Of a stretch of 64,000 nucleotides of DNA, positions 1 to 9,191 are shown in pieces (positions within the stretch are counted from its first letter, which is position 1; each line of letters starts with the position of its first letter). The position numbers and the translations under genes are program-made. Location of the stretch: contig NZ_PJNW01000009.1 of the NCBI RefSeq assembly GCF_002844595.1, forward strand, positions 124,001-188,000, given 5' to 3'. The notes under the pieces are model-generated. The model ran no database searches. It was not told where the DNA came from and saw only the letters and a program-made list of their open reading frames with translations. The stretch comes from Pleomorphomonas diazotrophica. GTDB lineage: Bacteria; Pseudomonadota; Alphaproteobacteria; Rhizobiales; Pleomorphomonadaceae.

Positions 1-1
1 G

Positions 2-736
2 CAACGCGCCTACGATCAGGTCGTGCATGACGTGGCCCTGCAGAACCTTCCCGTGCGCCTGCCGATCGACCGGGCCGGTTTCGTCGGTGCCGACGGCGCC
101 ACCCATGCCGGTGCATTCGATACGGCCTTCCTTGCCTGCCTGCCCAACATGGTGGTGATGGCGCCGGGCGACGAGGCGGAACTCCGGCACATGGTGGCGA
201 CGGCGGTCGCCTATGACGATGGTCCCATCGCCTTCCGCTATCCGCGCGGCGAGGGCGTCGGCGTCGAGCTGCCGGCGCGGGGCCAGCTTCTGGATATCGG
301 CCGGGGCCGCATCGTCTCCGACGGCGGCAAGGTGGCGATCCTGTCCTTCGGCACCCGGCTTGCCGAGGCGATGAAGGCGGCCGAGGAACTGGCCACCTTC
401 GGCCTGCCGGCCACCGTGGCCGACGCGCGTTTTGCCAAGCCGCTCGACCGCGAGCTCATCCGTCAGCTTGCCGCGCACCATGAACTGCTGATCACCGTGG
501 AGGAAGGCTCGGCCGGCGGTTTCGGCAGCCAAGTGGTGCAGGCGCTGGTCGAGGACGGCCGCTTCGATCGCGGTTTCCGGTTTCGGGCCTTGACCCTGCC
601 CGATGCCTTCATCGATCACGACAGGCCGGAGCGCATGTATGCCGCCGCCGGCCTTGATGCGCGCGGCATCGTCCAGGCGGTGCTCACGGCGCTTGGACAG
701 CATCGGGTCGAACTTGCCGGCGTGGTTGCCAAGTAA
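2..736 (+). CDS. dxs: 1-deoxy-D-xylulose-5-phosphate synthase, C-terminal part
   Basis: This is the C-terminal 244 residues of a gene that begins before the window; the frame is open from base 2. DXS condenses pyruvate and glyceraldehyde-3-phosphate with thiamine diphosphate and is the entry step of the MEP isoprenoid pathway in the cytosol. The visible part begins inside the transketolase-like pyrimidine-binding domain, with the [15 protein letters not shown] motif near visible residues 22-36, and continues through the C-terminal transketolase domain with [12 protein letters not shown]. The full protein is normally about 640 residues, so some 60 percent is missing on the left. A GTG at 23 could be mistaken for a start but lies inside conserved sequence. 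Family assignment is very secure. Confidence 0.96.
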   Translation, partial: QRAYDQVVHDVALQNLPVRLPIDRAGFVGADGATHAGAFDTAFLACLPNMVVMAPGDEAELRHMVATAVAYDDGPIAFRYPRGEGVGVELPARGQLLDIGRGRIVSDGGKVAILSFGTRLAEAMKAAEELATFGLPATVADARFAKPLDRELIRQLAAHHELLITVEEGSAGGFGSQVVQALVEDGRFDRGFRFRALTLPDAFIDHDRPERMYAAAGLDARGIVQAVLTALGQHRVELAGVVAK

Positions 737-851
737 GGCGGGCGCGGCGAGAGCATCGTGCTGAAGGCGGGGGCTTTCACAGGCGATGCGTTGACAGGGA
801 GATGGAGCGCCGCCACTGCGTTCTCGGCGAGCGTTGCCCATAGGGGGACAC

Positions 852-1556
852 ATGAGCTTGCGTGAGACGGACGGCAGCGATGATCCGATAGGACCGGTGG
901 TCGTGGGGTGGGCGCCGCGCCCGCGCCCGTCGCACATAACCCTGGAGGGCCGGACGGTCCGCCTGGAGCCCCTATCGGCCGCCCATGTTCCCGACCTCTT
1001 TGCTGCCTATTCCGCTGATACGACCGGCCGGATGTGGACCTATCTTTCGGTCGGCCCTTTCGCGCGAGAGACCGACTTTGCCGCCTGGATCCATGCCCTC
1101 GTTCCCTCCGAGGATCCGCTGTTCTTCGCAGCGCGGGACAAGACGACGGGCCGGGCGGTGGGCATCGTTTCCTATCTCCGCATCGATCCCGCCAACGGCT
1201 CCATCGAGGTCGGCTGGGTGACATGGTCGCCGCTGATGCAGCGCTCGCCCATTTCCACCGAAGCTCATTATCTGCTGATGAAGCATGCCTTCGATGATCT
1301 CGGCTATCGTCGCTACGAGTGGAAGTGCAACGCGCTCAATGCGCCGTCGATGAAAGCCGCCGAACGCCTGGGCTTTACCTACGAGGGGACGTTCCGTCAG
1401 GCCGTCATCGTCAAGGGACGCAACCGTGATACTGCCTGGTTCTCGGTGATCGACAACGAATGGCCGGCGCTGAAGCGTGCGTTCGAGGCTTGGCTGAACC
1501 GGGACAATTTCGATGCGGCGGGGCGACAGAAGAAACGCCTGCAAGACTTCAGGTAG
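852..1556 (+). CDS. GNAT family N-acetyltransferase (RimJ/RimL-like)
   Basis: A 234-residue single-domain acetyltransferase of the RimJ/RimL type, which transfers acetyl from acetyl-CoA to an amino group of a protein or small molecule. The sequence has the usual opening strand (GRTVRLEPLSAAHVPDLF, about residues 38-55), the central beta-bulge region with the acetyl-CoA loop, and the C-terminal signature AAERLGFTYEGTFRQ. The ATG at 852 is chosen because AGGGGG lies just upstream; a TTG at 834 would extend it by six residues. It stands alone between dxs and the nucleotidase gene, on the same strand. The substrate cannot be read from sequence. Confidence 0.88.
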   Translation: MSLRETDGSDDPIGPVVVGWAPRPRPSHITLEGRTVRLEPLSAAHVPDLFAAYSADTTGRMWTYLSVGPFARETDFAAWIHALVPSEDPLFFAARDKTTGRAVGIVSYLRIDPANGSIEVGWVTWSPLMQRSPISTEAHYLLMKHAFDDLGYRRYEWKCNALNAPSMKAAERLGFTYEGTFRQAVIVKGRNRDTAWFSVIDNEWPALKRAFEAWLNRDNFDAAGRQKKRLQDFR

Positions 1557-1625
1557 CGTGTTTCGCGTCGTCGCCGAAGCGTTTCGCCCGCAGCGGGCGT
1601 TCATTCATTGAGGAGACAAGTCGTT

Positions 1626-3578
1626 ATGCCGATCCATCGTCTCAGCCGCCGTGAGTTGCTTCTGGCCACCGCTGCCGGCGCGCTCGTCGCTTTTGTTCCC
1701 GCCGTTGCCTCGGCCGCAGAACCCGCCGTTCGCCTGCGCTTGATGGCGACCACCGACCTTCACGTCAACGTCTACCCTTACGACTATTATCGCGACAAGG
1801 CGGACGACACGGTTGGCCTCGCCAAGACAGCCGCGTTGATCGCCGCCGCTCGCGACGAGGTACGCAACGCCCTTCTGTTCGACAACGGCGACCTCATCCA
1901 GGGTAGCCCGCTCGGCGACTATATCGCCTATGAAAAGGGGCTCGACGGCGGCAACAAGCACCCGATCGTCGCGGCGATGAACGGCCTCGGCTATCTCTGC
2001 GGCACGCTCGGCAACCATGAGTTCAACTACGGGCTCGATTTCCTCGGCAAGGCGCTGTCCGGGGCGGAGTTCCCGGCCGTCTGCGCCAACGTTCTGAAGC
2101 CGGACGGCACGCCGCTCATCGAGCCGACCCGCGTTTTCGATGCCAAGGTGACCGACGCGTCCGGCGGCGAGCATGTGCTGCGCATCGGCGTCATCGGCTT
2201 CGTGCCGCCGCAGATCGTCCAGTGGGACAAGGACAACCTAGCCGGCAAGGCGACCACCATCGATATCGTCGACGCCGCCGGAAAATACCTGCCGGCGCTG
2301 CGACAGCAGTCCGACGTCGTCGTGGCGCTCTGCCATTCCGGCATCGCCGGCGGCGAGCGGGCGGGCGACGAGGAGAACGCGGCGCTGTTCCTGTCGAAGG
2401 TTCCTGGCATCGACGCCATCTTCACCGGCCATCAGCACCTCGTGTTTCCCGGCAAGGACTTTGCGGGGATCGACGGCGCCGACATCGAGAAGGGCACGCT
2501 CAACGGCGTGCCGACGGTCATGCCCGGCTTCTGGGGCAGCCACCTCGGCGTCATCGACCTCGATCTCGTCAAGGAGGGCGAAGGCTGGAAGGTGAGCGGC
2601 TTCAAGGTGGAGGCGCGTCCGATCTACGAACGCACCCCCGACAAGAAGATCGTCTCGCGGGTAGACGCGGTGCCGGCCGTGCTGGCGTCGGTGAAGGACG
2701 ATCACGAGGCAACGCTCGACTATGTCCGCCGCCCGGTCGGCGAAACCTCGGCTCCGATTTCCAGCTACTGGGCGCTGGTCGCCGACGATCCGTCGGTGCA
2801 GATCGTCAGCCAGGCACAGCTCTGGTATGGCGCCGCCCAGGCCAAGGCGGCCGGTCTGCCGGACCTGCCGATCCTGTCGGCCGCGGCGCCGTTCAAGTGT
2901 GGCGGCCGCTCCGGTCCGGACTACTATACCTTCGTGCCCAAGGGGCCGATTGCCATCAAGAACGTCGCCGACATCTATCTCTATCCCAACACCATCCGCA
3001 TCGTGAAGGTGACAGGAGAGCAGGTGAGGGAATGGCTCGAACGCTCGGCCGGCATCTTCAATCAAATCGACCCGACCAAGACCGACGAGCAGCCGCTGAT
3101 CGATACGTCCTTCCCGTCCTACAATTATGACGTCATCGACGGCGTCACCTACCGCATCGATGTCACGCAGGCGAAGCGCTACGACAACGACGGCAAGGTG
3201 ATCGCGCCGGACGCGCACCGCATCGTCGACCTTGCCTATCAGGGCAAGCCGGTCGAGCCGACCCAGGAGTTCCTGGTGGTGACCAACAACTATCGCGCCG
3301 GCGGCGGTGGCCATTTCCCGGGCGCCGATGGCAGCACGGTGGTCTTCCAGGGGCCGGACAGCAACCGCGATGTCATCGTCCGCTACATCGTTGAGAACAA
3401 GACCATCAACCCGTCCGCCGACGGCAACTGGTCGATCGCCAAGCTGCCCGAGGGCGTCAACCTCACCTTCCCGAACTCGCCCAACGCGACGCTCGATACC
3501 GTTCCGGCGGGCGTCAGGGTGGAGAAGGTCGGCGATGCCGGCGAGGGCTTTGCGAAATATCGCCTGACGGTTGCGTGA
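1626..3578 (+). CDS. cpdB: Periplasmic bifunctional 2',3'-cyclic-nucleotide phosphodiesterase / nucleotidase (CpdB-like)
   Basis: A 650-residue exported metallophosphoesterase. Residues 1-33 form a twin-arginine signal peptide with SRRELL followed by an Ala-rich hydrophobic stretch ending near ASA, so export by Tat is likely. The calcineurin-like domain shows the metal-binding series TTDLHVN, NGDLIQGSP, GNHEFNYG and GHQH (about residues 40-280). The 5'-nucleotidase C-terminal domain follows, with GRSGPDYYTF and NNYRAGGGGHFPG. The family hydrolyses 2',3'-cyclic nucleotides and then 3'-nucleotides to scavenge nucleosides and phosphate. GAGGAG at 1610-1615 supports the ATG at 1626. The length matches CpdB of enterobacteria. 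Confidence 0.93.
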   Translation: MPIHRLSRRELLLATAAGALVAFVPAVASAAEPAVRLRLMATTDLHVNVYPYDYYRDKADDTVGLAKTAALIAAARDEVRNALLFDNGDLIQGSPLGDYIAYEKGLDGGNKHPIVAAMNGLGYLCGTLGNHEFNYGLDFLGKALSGAEFPAVCANVLKPDGTPLIEPTRVFDAKVTDASGGEHVLRIGVIGFVPPQIVQWDKDNLAGKATTIDIVDAAGKYLPALRQQSDVVVALCHSGIAGGERAGDEENAALFLSKVPGIDAIFTGHQHLVFPGKDFAGIDGADIEKGTLNGVPTVMPGFWGSHLGVIDLDLVKEGEGWKVSGFKVEARPIYERTPDKKIVSRVDAVPAVLASVKDDHEATLDYVRRPVGETSAPISSYWALVADDPSVQIVSQAQLWYGAAQAKAAGLPDLPILSAAAPFKCGGRSGPDYYTFVPKGPIAIKNVADIYLYPNTIRIVKVTGEQVREWLERSAGIFNQIDPTKTDEQPLIDTSFPSYNYDVIDGVTYRIDVTQAKRYDNDGKVIAPDAHRIVDLAYQGKPVEPTQEFLVVTNNYRAGGGGHFPGADGSTVVFQGPDSNRDVIVRYIVENKTINPSADGNWSIAKLPEGVNLTFPNSPNATLDTVPAGVRVEKVGDAGEGFAKYRLTVA

Positions 3579-3614
3579 CGGTCGGCGCGGCCTCACATCG
3601 ATCGCGAGACGTCC

Positions 3615-3639
3615 GACGCCCGGCCACGAGCCGGGCGTC
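3615..3639. terminator. GC-rich hairpin after the nucleotidase gene
   Basis: A perfect 10-bp stem (GACGCCCGGC at 3615-3624 and its complement at 3630-3639) with a five-base loop lies 36 bases after the CpdB-like stop codon. No strong T run follows, so it is a candidate rather than a canonical intrinsic terminator. Confidence 0.5.
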
Positions 3640-3736
3640 GTCATATTCGGCGTGGCCCGGTGGCTTGATATTCCTTGCCCGGAATGTATGAGTACTTATC
3701 CAGACCGTCGGTTCCTTGCCGGAGCGCCCGATTGAG

Positions 3737-4780
3737 ATGAGCGCTGATTCCCCCGATCCGAAACTCCTGCGTTCCCATTTCGACACCCGCGCCTTGCCCG
3801 CCCATCTCGCCCAGCAGGCGTGGACCGAGGCGATCGGCGTTCTCTTCGACTCCCGCCCGCGCAAGACCGTGGAGGAAGGCTTCTTCGCCGAAGTCGATGC
3901 CGCCTTCATGGGCGATGTCGCGCTCGGCCGGCTGCGGAGCACGGCGCAGGATTTCGATCGCTCGCGCTACAAGATCGCCCGCGACGGCATGGATGGCTAT
4001 CTCCTGCAGTTCTATCTCTCTGGGCGCAGCGCGACGCGCGGCGGGAGCAACGCCGAGGTGGCGGGCGAGGGCGATCTCTATGTGATCGACATGGCGCAGC
4101 CATTGGCGACCACCACCACCGATCTCGACCAGATCAGTCTTGTGGTGCCGCGCCGGCTGCTCTCCGCCCGGCTGGAAAGCCCGGACGCCTCCCACATGCG
4201 GATCATTCCGGCGGGGCTGCCGCTGGTCACGCTGTTTCGTGAAAGCCTTAGGAGTTTCCACGGTCAGATCGACAACATGTCGCGCCGTGAGGCCGAGGCG
4301 GTGATCCATCCGCTCCTCGACCTCGCGGCAGCGGCCGTCAATGGTCATGTCGATGAGCGGAACATGACAGGCGTCAATCTGGCGCATTTCGTTGGCCTGA
4401 GGCGCCATGTCGAAGCCAACCTTCTCGACCCGGATCTGACGCTCGACAGCTTGCTCGCAACCTTTGGCCTGTCCCGGCGGAAAGCCTACCGGTTGTTTGA
4501 GCCGGTCGGCGGCTTTTCCACCTACGTCAATCGTCGCCGTCTGCAGCGGGCCTTGCAGGCGCTCCGCTCGGTGGACAGCCGGCACCTGTCCATTTCCGAG
4601 ATCGGCCTGGCCCACGGTTTTCCAAACCCTGAAAACTTCAGCCGGGCGTTCCGCCGCGAACATGGCCTCTCGCCGCGCGAGGCGCGTCAACTCGCCGGTT
4701 CGGGCCGAAGCCTGCCGGAGTTGGCGGAAAAGCTGTCGGAAAAAGGCTGGGCCAAGTGGATCGAGGATATCGGCCGGTGA
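3737..4780 (+). CDS. AraC family transcriptional regulator
   Basis: A 347-residue regulator. The N-terminal half fits the AraC_binding_2-type effector domain (for example MDGYLLQFYLSGRS around residue 85), and the C-terminal 100 residues carry the paired helix-turn-helix of the AraC family: LLATFGLSRRKAYRLFEP and then ISEIGLAHGFPNPENFSRAFRREHGLSPREAR. Such regulators usually activate a nearby operon on binding a small molecule, but no obvious target is adjacent: the nucleotidase upstream is separated by a hairpin and downstream lies a 400-base gap. The ATG at 3737 is preferred to a TTG at 3716 because homologues begin close to the first conserved strand. The ligand is unknown. Confidence 0.9.
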   Translation: MSADSPDPKLLRSHFDTRALPAHLAQQAWTEAIGVLFDSRPRKTVEEGFFAEVDAAFMGDVALGRLRSTAQDFDRSRYKIARDGMDGYLLQFYLSGRSATRGGSNAEVAGEGDLYVIDMAQPLATTTTDLDQISLVVPRRLLSARLESPDASHMRIIPAGLPLVTLFRESLRSFHGQIDNMSRREAEAVIHPLLDLAAAAVNGHVDERNMTGVNLAHFVGLRRHVEANLLDPDLTLDSLLATFGLSRRKAYRLFEPVGGFSTYVNRRRLQRALQALRSVDSRHLSISEIGLAHGFPNPENFSRAFRREHGLSPREARQLAGSGRSLPELAEKLSEKGWAKWIEDIGR

Positions 4781-5182
4781 AGGCGGGCGGTCGATGCACC
4801 CACGTCCCTTAACGTGAGAAAAGGTGACACGAAATGCCGGATGGCTGGCACAAAACGACCATTTCCGAACCGCTACGTATTAGGCCATAGAATTCCGCCG
4901 CCCTGCATGCGATGGAGCATCGGTCCCGAGACAATCGGGCCCATCGAGGCGGTTGAACACATGGCGATCCCATTCGTAGCCATTTTCAAAGTAGATTTTT
5001 AGATCTTTCTTTTAGCCTTTAAGCAACCGCAAGATAAAGACTCCGGGTGAGTCCGGTGCAACCGCCTCGATCTCCTTCCGTTCAGAGATGCGACGATCTC
5101 GTCGTTCGACAGCCGTCCCGCCCTGCCGCCGTCCCTTGATGACAGCGACAGGGTAAGCTTCGACTTCAAACCATTGGGAAGG
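4781..5182. other. Non-coding gap between the AraC regulator and the secreted protein gene
   Basis: About 400 bases. A short AT-rich stretch lies near 4985-5035. Only a 62-codon open frame is present (4814-5002), without recognisable similarity or a good ribosome-binding site. No tRNA, repeat or clear terminator is seen. Confidence 0.5.
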
Positions 5183-5560
5183 TCACGACAGCGGCAGGCA
5201 GGCGTCGACGTCGTCCGGTTTGACGCGTCCCGCCTTCAGGTCGCTCAACTGCGGAATGGAAGGATCGGGGCCGCCGATTGCCGCGTCATAGGTGGCGCGA
5301 TCCACCTCGATCTGTCGGCCGCCGGTCGAGAACATGACCATGCCTTTCTTGCCGACATAGGCGCGTGCAGCCTTCAATTTGCAGAAATACTGTTTCTCGC
5401 CATTCGAGGCGACCCAGCCCGGCAGGCCGGACTTTCCTGTGGTGAGCTTGCCGAGCTTGTACCCCTGCTGGGCCAGCTTGGCATAGGACTCCGCTTGTGC
5501 GGCTCCCGTTACGGCGATCAAGGCAACAGTCGCGCCGATAACCATTCTTTTCAAAGGCAT
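5183..5560 (-). CDS. Small secreted hypothetical protein
   Basis: A 125-residue protein that I do not recognise. It starts with a clear Sec signal peptide (positive MPLKRM, hydrophobic VIGATVALIAV, cleavage near AQA-ES at about residue 24), so the mature part of roughly 100 residues is periplasmic or secreted. The mature part has two cysteines, one near the middle (QYFCKLKAA) and one near the C-terminus (DVDACLPLS), which could form a disulfide. GGGGAG lies nine bases before the ATG at 5560; a second ATG six bases earlier is closer to this site. It is transcribed away from the Na/Pi transporter gene and probably shares its 260-base promoter region. Confidence 0.75.
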   Translation of the reverse strand: MPLKRMVIGATVALIAVTGAAQAESYAKLAQQGYKLGKLTTGKSGLPGWVASNGEKQYFCKLKAARAYVGKKGMVMFSTGGRQIEVDRATYDAAIGGPDPSIPQLSDLKAGRVKPDDVDACLPLS

Positions 5561-5820
5561 GAACATGAACTCCCCCACGTCACACTCAACCGGAGTCGTG
5601 TAGCAGGTTTAAAGGGACGCAACCACAGCCTGCGTTGCTCGGTCCCCGATGCTTTTGCTGGTGCCGTATCCGCTGCTCCCTCGTGGCCTGCAAGCACGTT
5701 CGCCTTTGGTCGTCATTGAATCCCGCCGTTTGTCGTCTAGGTGAGAGCTTCGGTGCCGAATTTGTTAGTCGACTAGCGCTTAGAGTTGCTGGCCTAGACT
5801 GCTCCACGGAAGCCAGTGCG

Positions 5821-7461
5821 ATGACGATCCTGAACTTTGCGATCCAGCTGTTGAGCGGCGCCATGGTTCTCCTGTTTGCCGTACGCTTCATGCGTATCGG
5901 CATCGAGCGTCTGTGGGGCTCCCAGATCCGATCGAGCCTCAACGAGGGATCGTCGACCGTTCGCAACGTCATGACCGGCACGGGGCTGGGATTCGTCATG
6001 CAAGGGAGCACCGCCGTCGTGCTGATTGCGGCAGGTCTTGCCGGTACCGGGTCGATACCCGTTGGCGTGGCAGCAAGCGTGGCACTCGGCGCCGACATGG
6101 GCTCGGCACTGGCCGTCCAGTTTCTGCAGTTGCCCGTGTCGGCGCTCGGTCCGCTTTGCATTCTTGTCGGCGCGACCCTTTATCTGCGCGCGACGGAGCC
6201 GCGACTGCGCAATTATGGCCGCACCATTCTCGGCTTGGGACTGATCTTCCTTTCCCTTTCGATCATCAGGCAAAGCGTCGCCCCGCTTGCCGGTCTGCCG
6301 GGAGCGGCGGCCGTCGTCGGCTATCTCAACAGCGATCCGATAACGGCCCTGCTGGTCGGAAGTGCGCTGACGCTTCTCATGCATTCCAGCATTGCCGCGC
6401 TATTGGCCGCCTTGGCCTTTGCCCTTCATGCTCCCCTTGGCGTCAGCGCTGGACTTGGAATCGTGTTGGGCGCCAACCTTGGCAGCGCGCTCCTCTCCCT
6501 GTGGCTGCTGAAATATGAGAACGCGCGCAGCAAGGCGGTGGCGGGAGCTGTGGCCGGATTAAGGTTTGCCTTCGTCCTGCTGTGTCTTCTCCTGCTTGCC
6601 GCCGCGCAGTTCGGCGGGCTGATGGACCGAGTTGGCTTTGGCACTGGTCAGGCGATGCTTGCCGGGCATCTTGCCTTCAACGCCCTGCTGCTCCTTTCCG
6701 CTTCGCTTTGCGTGCGTTTGGCCCGTGCCCTCGACAAGCGCTTTGCCACCGACAACACGCCGTTGACGATCAACGTGCCGAAAGGGGTGGCCGACGACGT
6801 CGGCCTTGCCTTCCCGATGATCAAGCGGCAGCTCGCCAGCATGCTGGAAATCGCCGCGCTGATGCTCAATGAGGCCACCGCCACCACTCCCGATCCGGAG
6901 CGCATGGCGAACTTGGAAAAACGCATGAACGCCACGTTGGCCAGCATTCGCGAGATCTACGCCAAGCTGCCGACCGCCAACGACGCCGAGCTCGCGGACA
7001 TTCAGCCCATCATCGACTTTGCAGTCCGCCTGGAACGGTGCGGGGACATCTTTGCCGGCAAGTTCATCGCGCTCAGGCTGGAGCAGATCAAGGGCGAGTA
7101 TCAGTTCTCGGACGAAGGAAGGGCCGAAATCGAAGCCATGGTGCAGGCCGTTCACCGTGGAATCATTCTTGCCGAGGAGACGGCGTGGACTGCCGACATT
7201 TCCACGGCACGGCGTCTGGTGAGCCACAAGCAGACCGTGGCCGACATGGAAAGCCATAGCCGCGCCGCCCATCTCGCCCGCCTTCGCCAAGGTGACCATT
7301 TGAGCCTCGGTTCCAGCAACCAGCACCTGGAAATGATTGCGGCGCTCAAGGAAACAAACTCCAAGTTCGCCACCATTGCCTATGCCGTGCTCGACCGGCA
7401 TGGCGACCTGAGAGAGTCCCGGATCAAGCCAAATCAATCGGGCGCGGCGCCCATTGCTTGA
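5821..7461 (+). CDS. Na/Pi cotransporter family protein with PhoU-like C-terminal domain
   Basis: A 546-residue membrane protein. The first 330 residues contain two inverted PNaS-type repeats with about eight hydrophobic segments, and the last 200 residues form a helical PhoU-like cytoplasmic domain (from about residue 340, with MIKRQLASMLEIAALML). NptA and YjbB relatives move phosphate with sodium. The hallmark QSSSA motifs are altered here: QGSTA at residues 61-65 in the first repeat and HSSIA in the second, although GADMGSA and GANLGSA occupy the expected following positions. The open frame extends upstream, but the ATG at 5821 begins directly before the first membrane segment and fits the family. 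Substrate should be treated as uncertain. Confidence 0.88.
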   Translation: MTILNFAIQLLSGAMVLLFAVRFMRIGIERLWGSQIRSSLNEGSSTVRNVMTGTGLGFVMQGSTAVVLIAAGLAGTGSIPVGVAASVALGADMGSALAVQFLQLPVSALGPLCILVGATLYLRATEPRLRNYGRTILGLGLIFLSLSIIRQSVAPLAGLPGAAAVVGYLNSDPITALLVGSALTLLMHSSIAALLAALAFALHAPLGVSAGLGIVLGANLGSALLSLWLLKYENARSKAVAGAVAGLRFAFVLLCLLLLAAAQFGGLMDRVGFGTGQAMLAGHLAFNALLLLSASLCVRLARALDKRFATDNTPLTINVPKGVADDVGLAFPMIKRQLASMLEIAALMLNEATATTPDPERMANLEKRMNATLASIREIYAKLPTANDAELADIQPIIDFAVRLERCGDIFAGKFIALRLEQIKGEYQFSDEGRAEIEAMVQAVHRGIILAEETAWTADISTARRLVSHKQTVADMESHSRAAHLARLRQGDHLSLGSSNQHLEMIAALKETNSKFATIAYAVLDRHGDLRESRIKPNQSGAAPIA

Positions 7462-7497
7462 CGACGACCGCCAACGACAAGGGTGCGCAAGCCTGAC

Positions 7498-8634
7498 TCA
7501 GAGCCACCGCTTCCAGCGGAAGAAGCCGTAGGTGCCGGCAGCCGACAGGATCATCGCCGCGATGCCCCAGAGATAGCCGTAGGTCCATTCGAGTTCGGGC
7601 ATGAAATGGAAGTTCATGCCGTAGAAGCTGGCGACCAGGGTCGGCGGCATGAAGATCACCGCCAGAACCGAGAAGATCTTGATGGTGTCGTTCTGCTGGA
7701 TCGAGATGAGGCCAAGCGTCGCATCGAGCAGGAAGGTGATGCGCTCCTCCTGGCCGCGGCAGTGGTCGGCCAGCGCCGTCACGTCGCTCTTCATCGGCTT
7801 CAGGCGGGCGACGTCTTCCTTCGAATAGCGCGGTCCCTCCATCTTGGCCGTGAGGAACAGCAGCAGACGAGAGAGGGAGATCAGGCTCTCCTGGAAGTGG
7901 CCGAGACGCAAGCCCTCGCGGCCGATACGCCGAAGCGAACTCTTGTAGCGATCGCCCGTTGGTGAGGCGCGCGAGTCGTCCTCGAACACCCGGCGGGCAA
8001 TGGTCTCGATGCGGGCGCCCGACTGCTCGATGACGTCGGCCAATCGGTCGATGGCCGCCTCCAGAATGGTCAGAAGCGCCCCATGCGGGGTCGTCACGTT
8101 GGCGCCCGCCGTCGTCACGTTCTTGATGGCGAGCGGAATGGTGCCCGGCTCGTCATAGCGGACGGTGACGAGGTGCTTGTCGGTGAGCACGAAGGTGACG
8201 ACGGTGATGCCCGGATCATTGCTGCCGGCGCGGCAGGGCAGGGCGGCGGTGAGATAGAGGACGTCGTTGGTGACCGACAGACGGCTCGACGGCTCGATCT
8301 CTTCCATCTCCGCGCGGGTGGGAAGCTCGGCGCCAATAAACTGCTCGACCGCCAGCTCCTCGGCGCGCGTCGGCGTCATCAGGTCGATCCAAAGCGTCTG
8401 CTGGTCCGGCACCAGGGTGCCGCAGTTGGGAGCATATTCAAGCTTGTCGCCGACGGGATGAAACGCATTGAGCATGGGCGACGTCCAGAACTCTGGCCTT
8501 CGCGAGGCCGGTTCGCTTGGCGATGGGCGAATTCTCCGAATGCGGCGACTCCTCCTCGAAACGACAGAGGCTTCACCGTCCGCCGTTTCTCTATACGCGG
8601 TCGCGACGGCGGTCGAGTCTTTCTCGTTGGACAT
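7498..8634 (-). CDS. corA: CorA-family magnesium/divalent cation transporter
   Basis: A member of the CorA family of pentameric divalent cation channels of the inner membrane. The C-terminal end shows the two membrane helices and the diagnostic YGMNF motif in the loop between them (ASFYGMNFHFMPELEW), preceded by the long helical cytoplasmic domain. The longest frame gives 378 residues with an Arg- and Ser-rich N-terminal extension; the family similarity starts around MLNAFHP, so the ATG at 8475 giving about 325 residues is an equally good or better start. It is convergent with the Na/Pi gene and divergent from the small copper-associated gene. Confidence 0.9.
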   Translation of the reverse strand: MSNEKDSTAVATAYRETADGEASVVSRRSRRIRRIRPSPSEPASRRPEFWTSPMLNAFHPVGDKLEYAPNCGTLVPDQQTLWIDLMTPTRAEELAVEQFIGAELPTRAEMEEIEPSSRLSVTNDVLYLTAALPCRAGSNDPGITVVTFVLTDKHLVTVRYDEPGTIPLAIKNVTTAGANVTTPHGALLTILEAAIDRLADVIEQSGARIETIARRVFEDDSRASPTGDRYKSSLRRIGREGLRLGHFQESLISLSRLLLFLTAKMEGPRYSKEDVARLKPMKSDVTALADHCRGQEERITFLLDATLGLISIQQNDTIKIFSVLAVIFMPPTLVASFYGMNFHFMPELEWTYGYLWGIAAMILSAAGTYGFFRWKRWL

Positions 8635-8690
8635 TGCACCGCCAAGGCAATCTGCTAAGTGTTTTGTCGGACGTGACCGGCGGGGAGGCC

Positions 8691-9080
8691 ATGCGACGCA
8701 CCGGTTGGCAGGAGGGAATCAGGGGGTTGACGCGGGACGTGATGCGCGTCCTGTTCGTCTATGCGCTTGTGATGCAGGCGTTGGCACCGCTCGCCGTCGC
8801 CCGGGCCGAAGCGCGTAGCGACCTTGGCAGCCATCATCTCGTCCTTTGCTCGGCAATGGCCGATGCGGCTGAGCCCGCCGAGGTTCCGCCGACTCGTGTC
8901 GCCCACGATTGCCTGTCCTGCTGCCTCGGAAGCGTTGTCGCCACCTTCGTTGTGCCGGCCGAACCGCCGCAACCGGCGCGCTTTTCCCTGTGGCTGGCGC
9001 CTGTCGCGCCGACAATGCTCGTCCGGCTTGAGTCGGCTGGCGGGCCGCCGCCTCAACGCGCGCCGCCCGGCATCGTCTGA
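8691..9080 (+). CDS. Small Cys-containing membrane or secreted protein, DUF2946-like
   Basis: A 129-residue protein with one hydrophobic segment near residues 18-38 (a signal or anchor ending AVARAEA) and a later C-x2-CC motif (HDCLSCCLG, about residues 74-82), followed by a second hydrophobic stretch. This resembles DUF2946-type proteins, which are often next to copper genes. It is followed 111 bases later by a PCu(A)C copper chaperone on the same strand. The ATG at 8691 has GGGGAGG very close, with a spacing of only two to three bases, so a GTG further in at about 8739 is possible. Function unknown; a role in copper handling is inferred from context only. Confidence 0.55.
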   Translation: MRRTGWQEGIRGLTRDVMRVLFVYALVMQALAPLAVARAEARSDLGSHHLVLCSAMADAAEPAEVPPTRVAHDCLSCCLGSVVATFVVPAEPPQPARFSLWLAPVAPTMLVRLESAGGPPPQRAPPGIV

Positions 9081-9191
9081 CCAATTTGCCCTTCGGCAAA
9101 GATCGACCTTCCCCTTTCATGCGACGGATCGGCCTGCAAGCGGGTCGCCTGCGCTGCGGCGACTGGCCGCAACTCCTCATCGAGGTATCCT

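Noticed and set aside
834-851. TTG start for the GNAT gene
   Set aside because: The ATG at 852 has AGGGGG just upstream; the TTG has no such site.
4814-5002. 62-codon frame in the gap after the AraC gene
   Set aside because: No similarity, no convincing ribosome-binding site, and low-complexity amino acid composition.
5766-5775. TAGTCGACTA palindrome before the Na/Pi gene
   Set aside because: Ten bases of symmetry alone, with no second site or regulator nearby, is too weak to call an operator.
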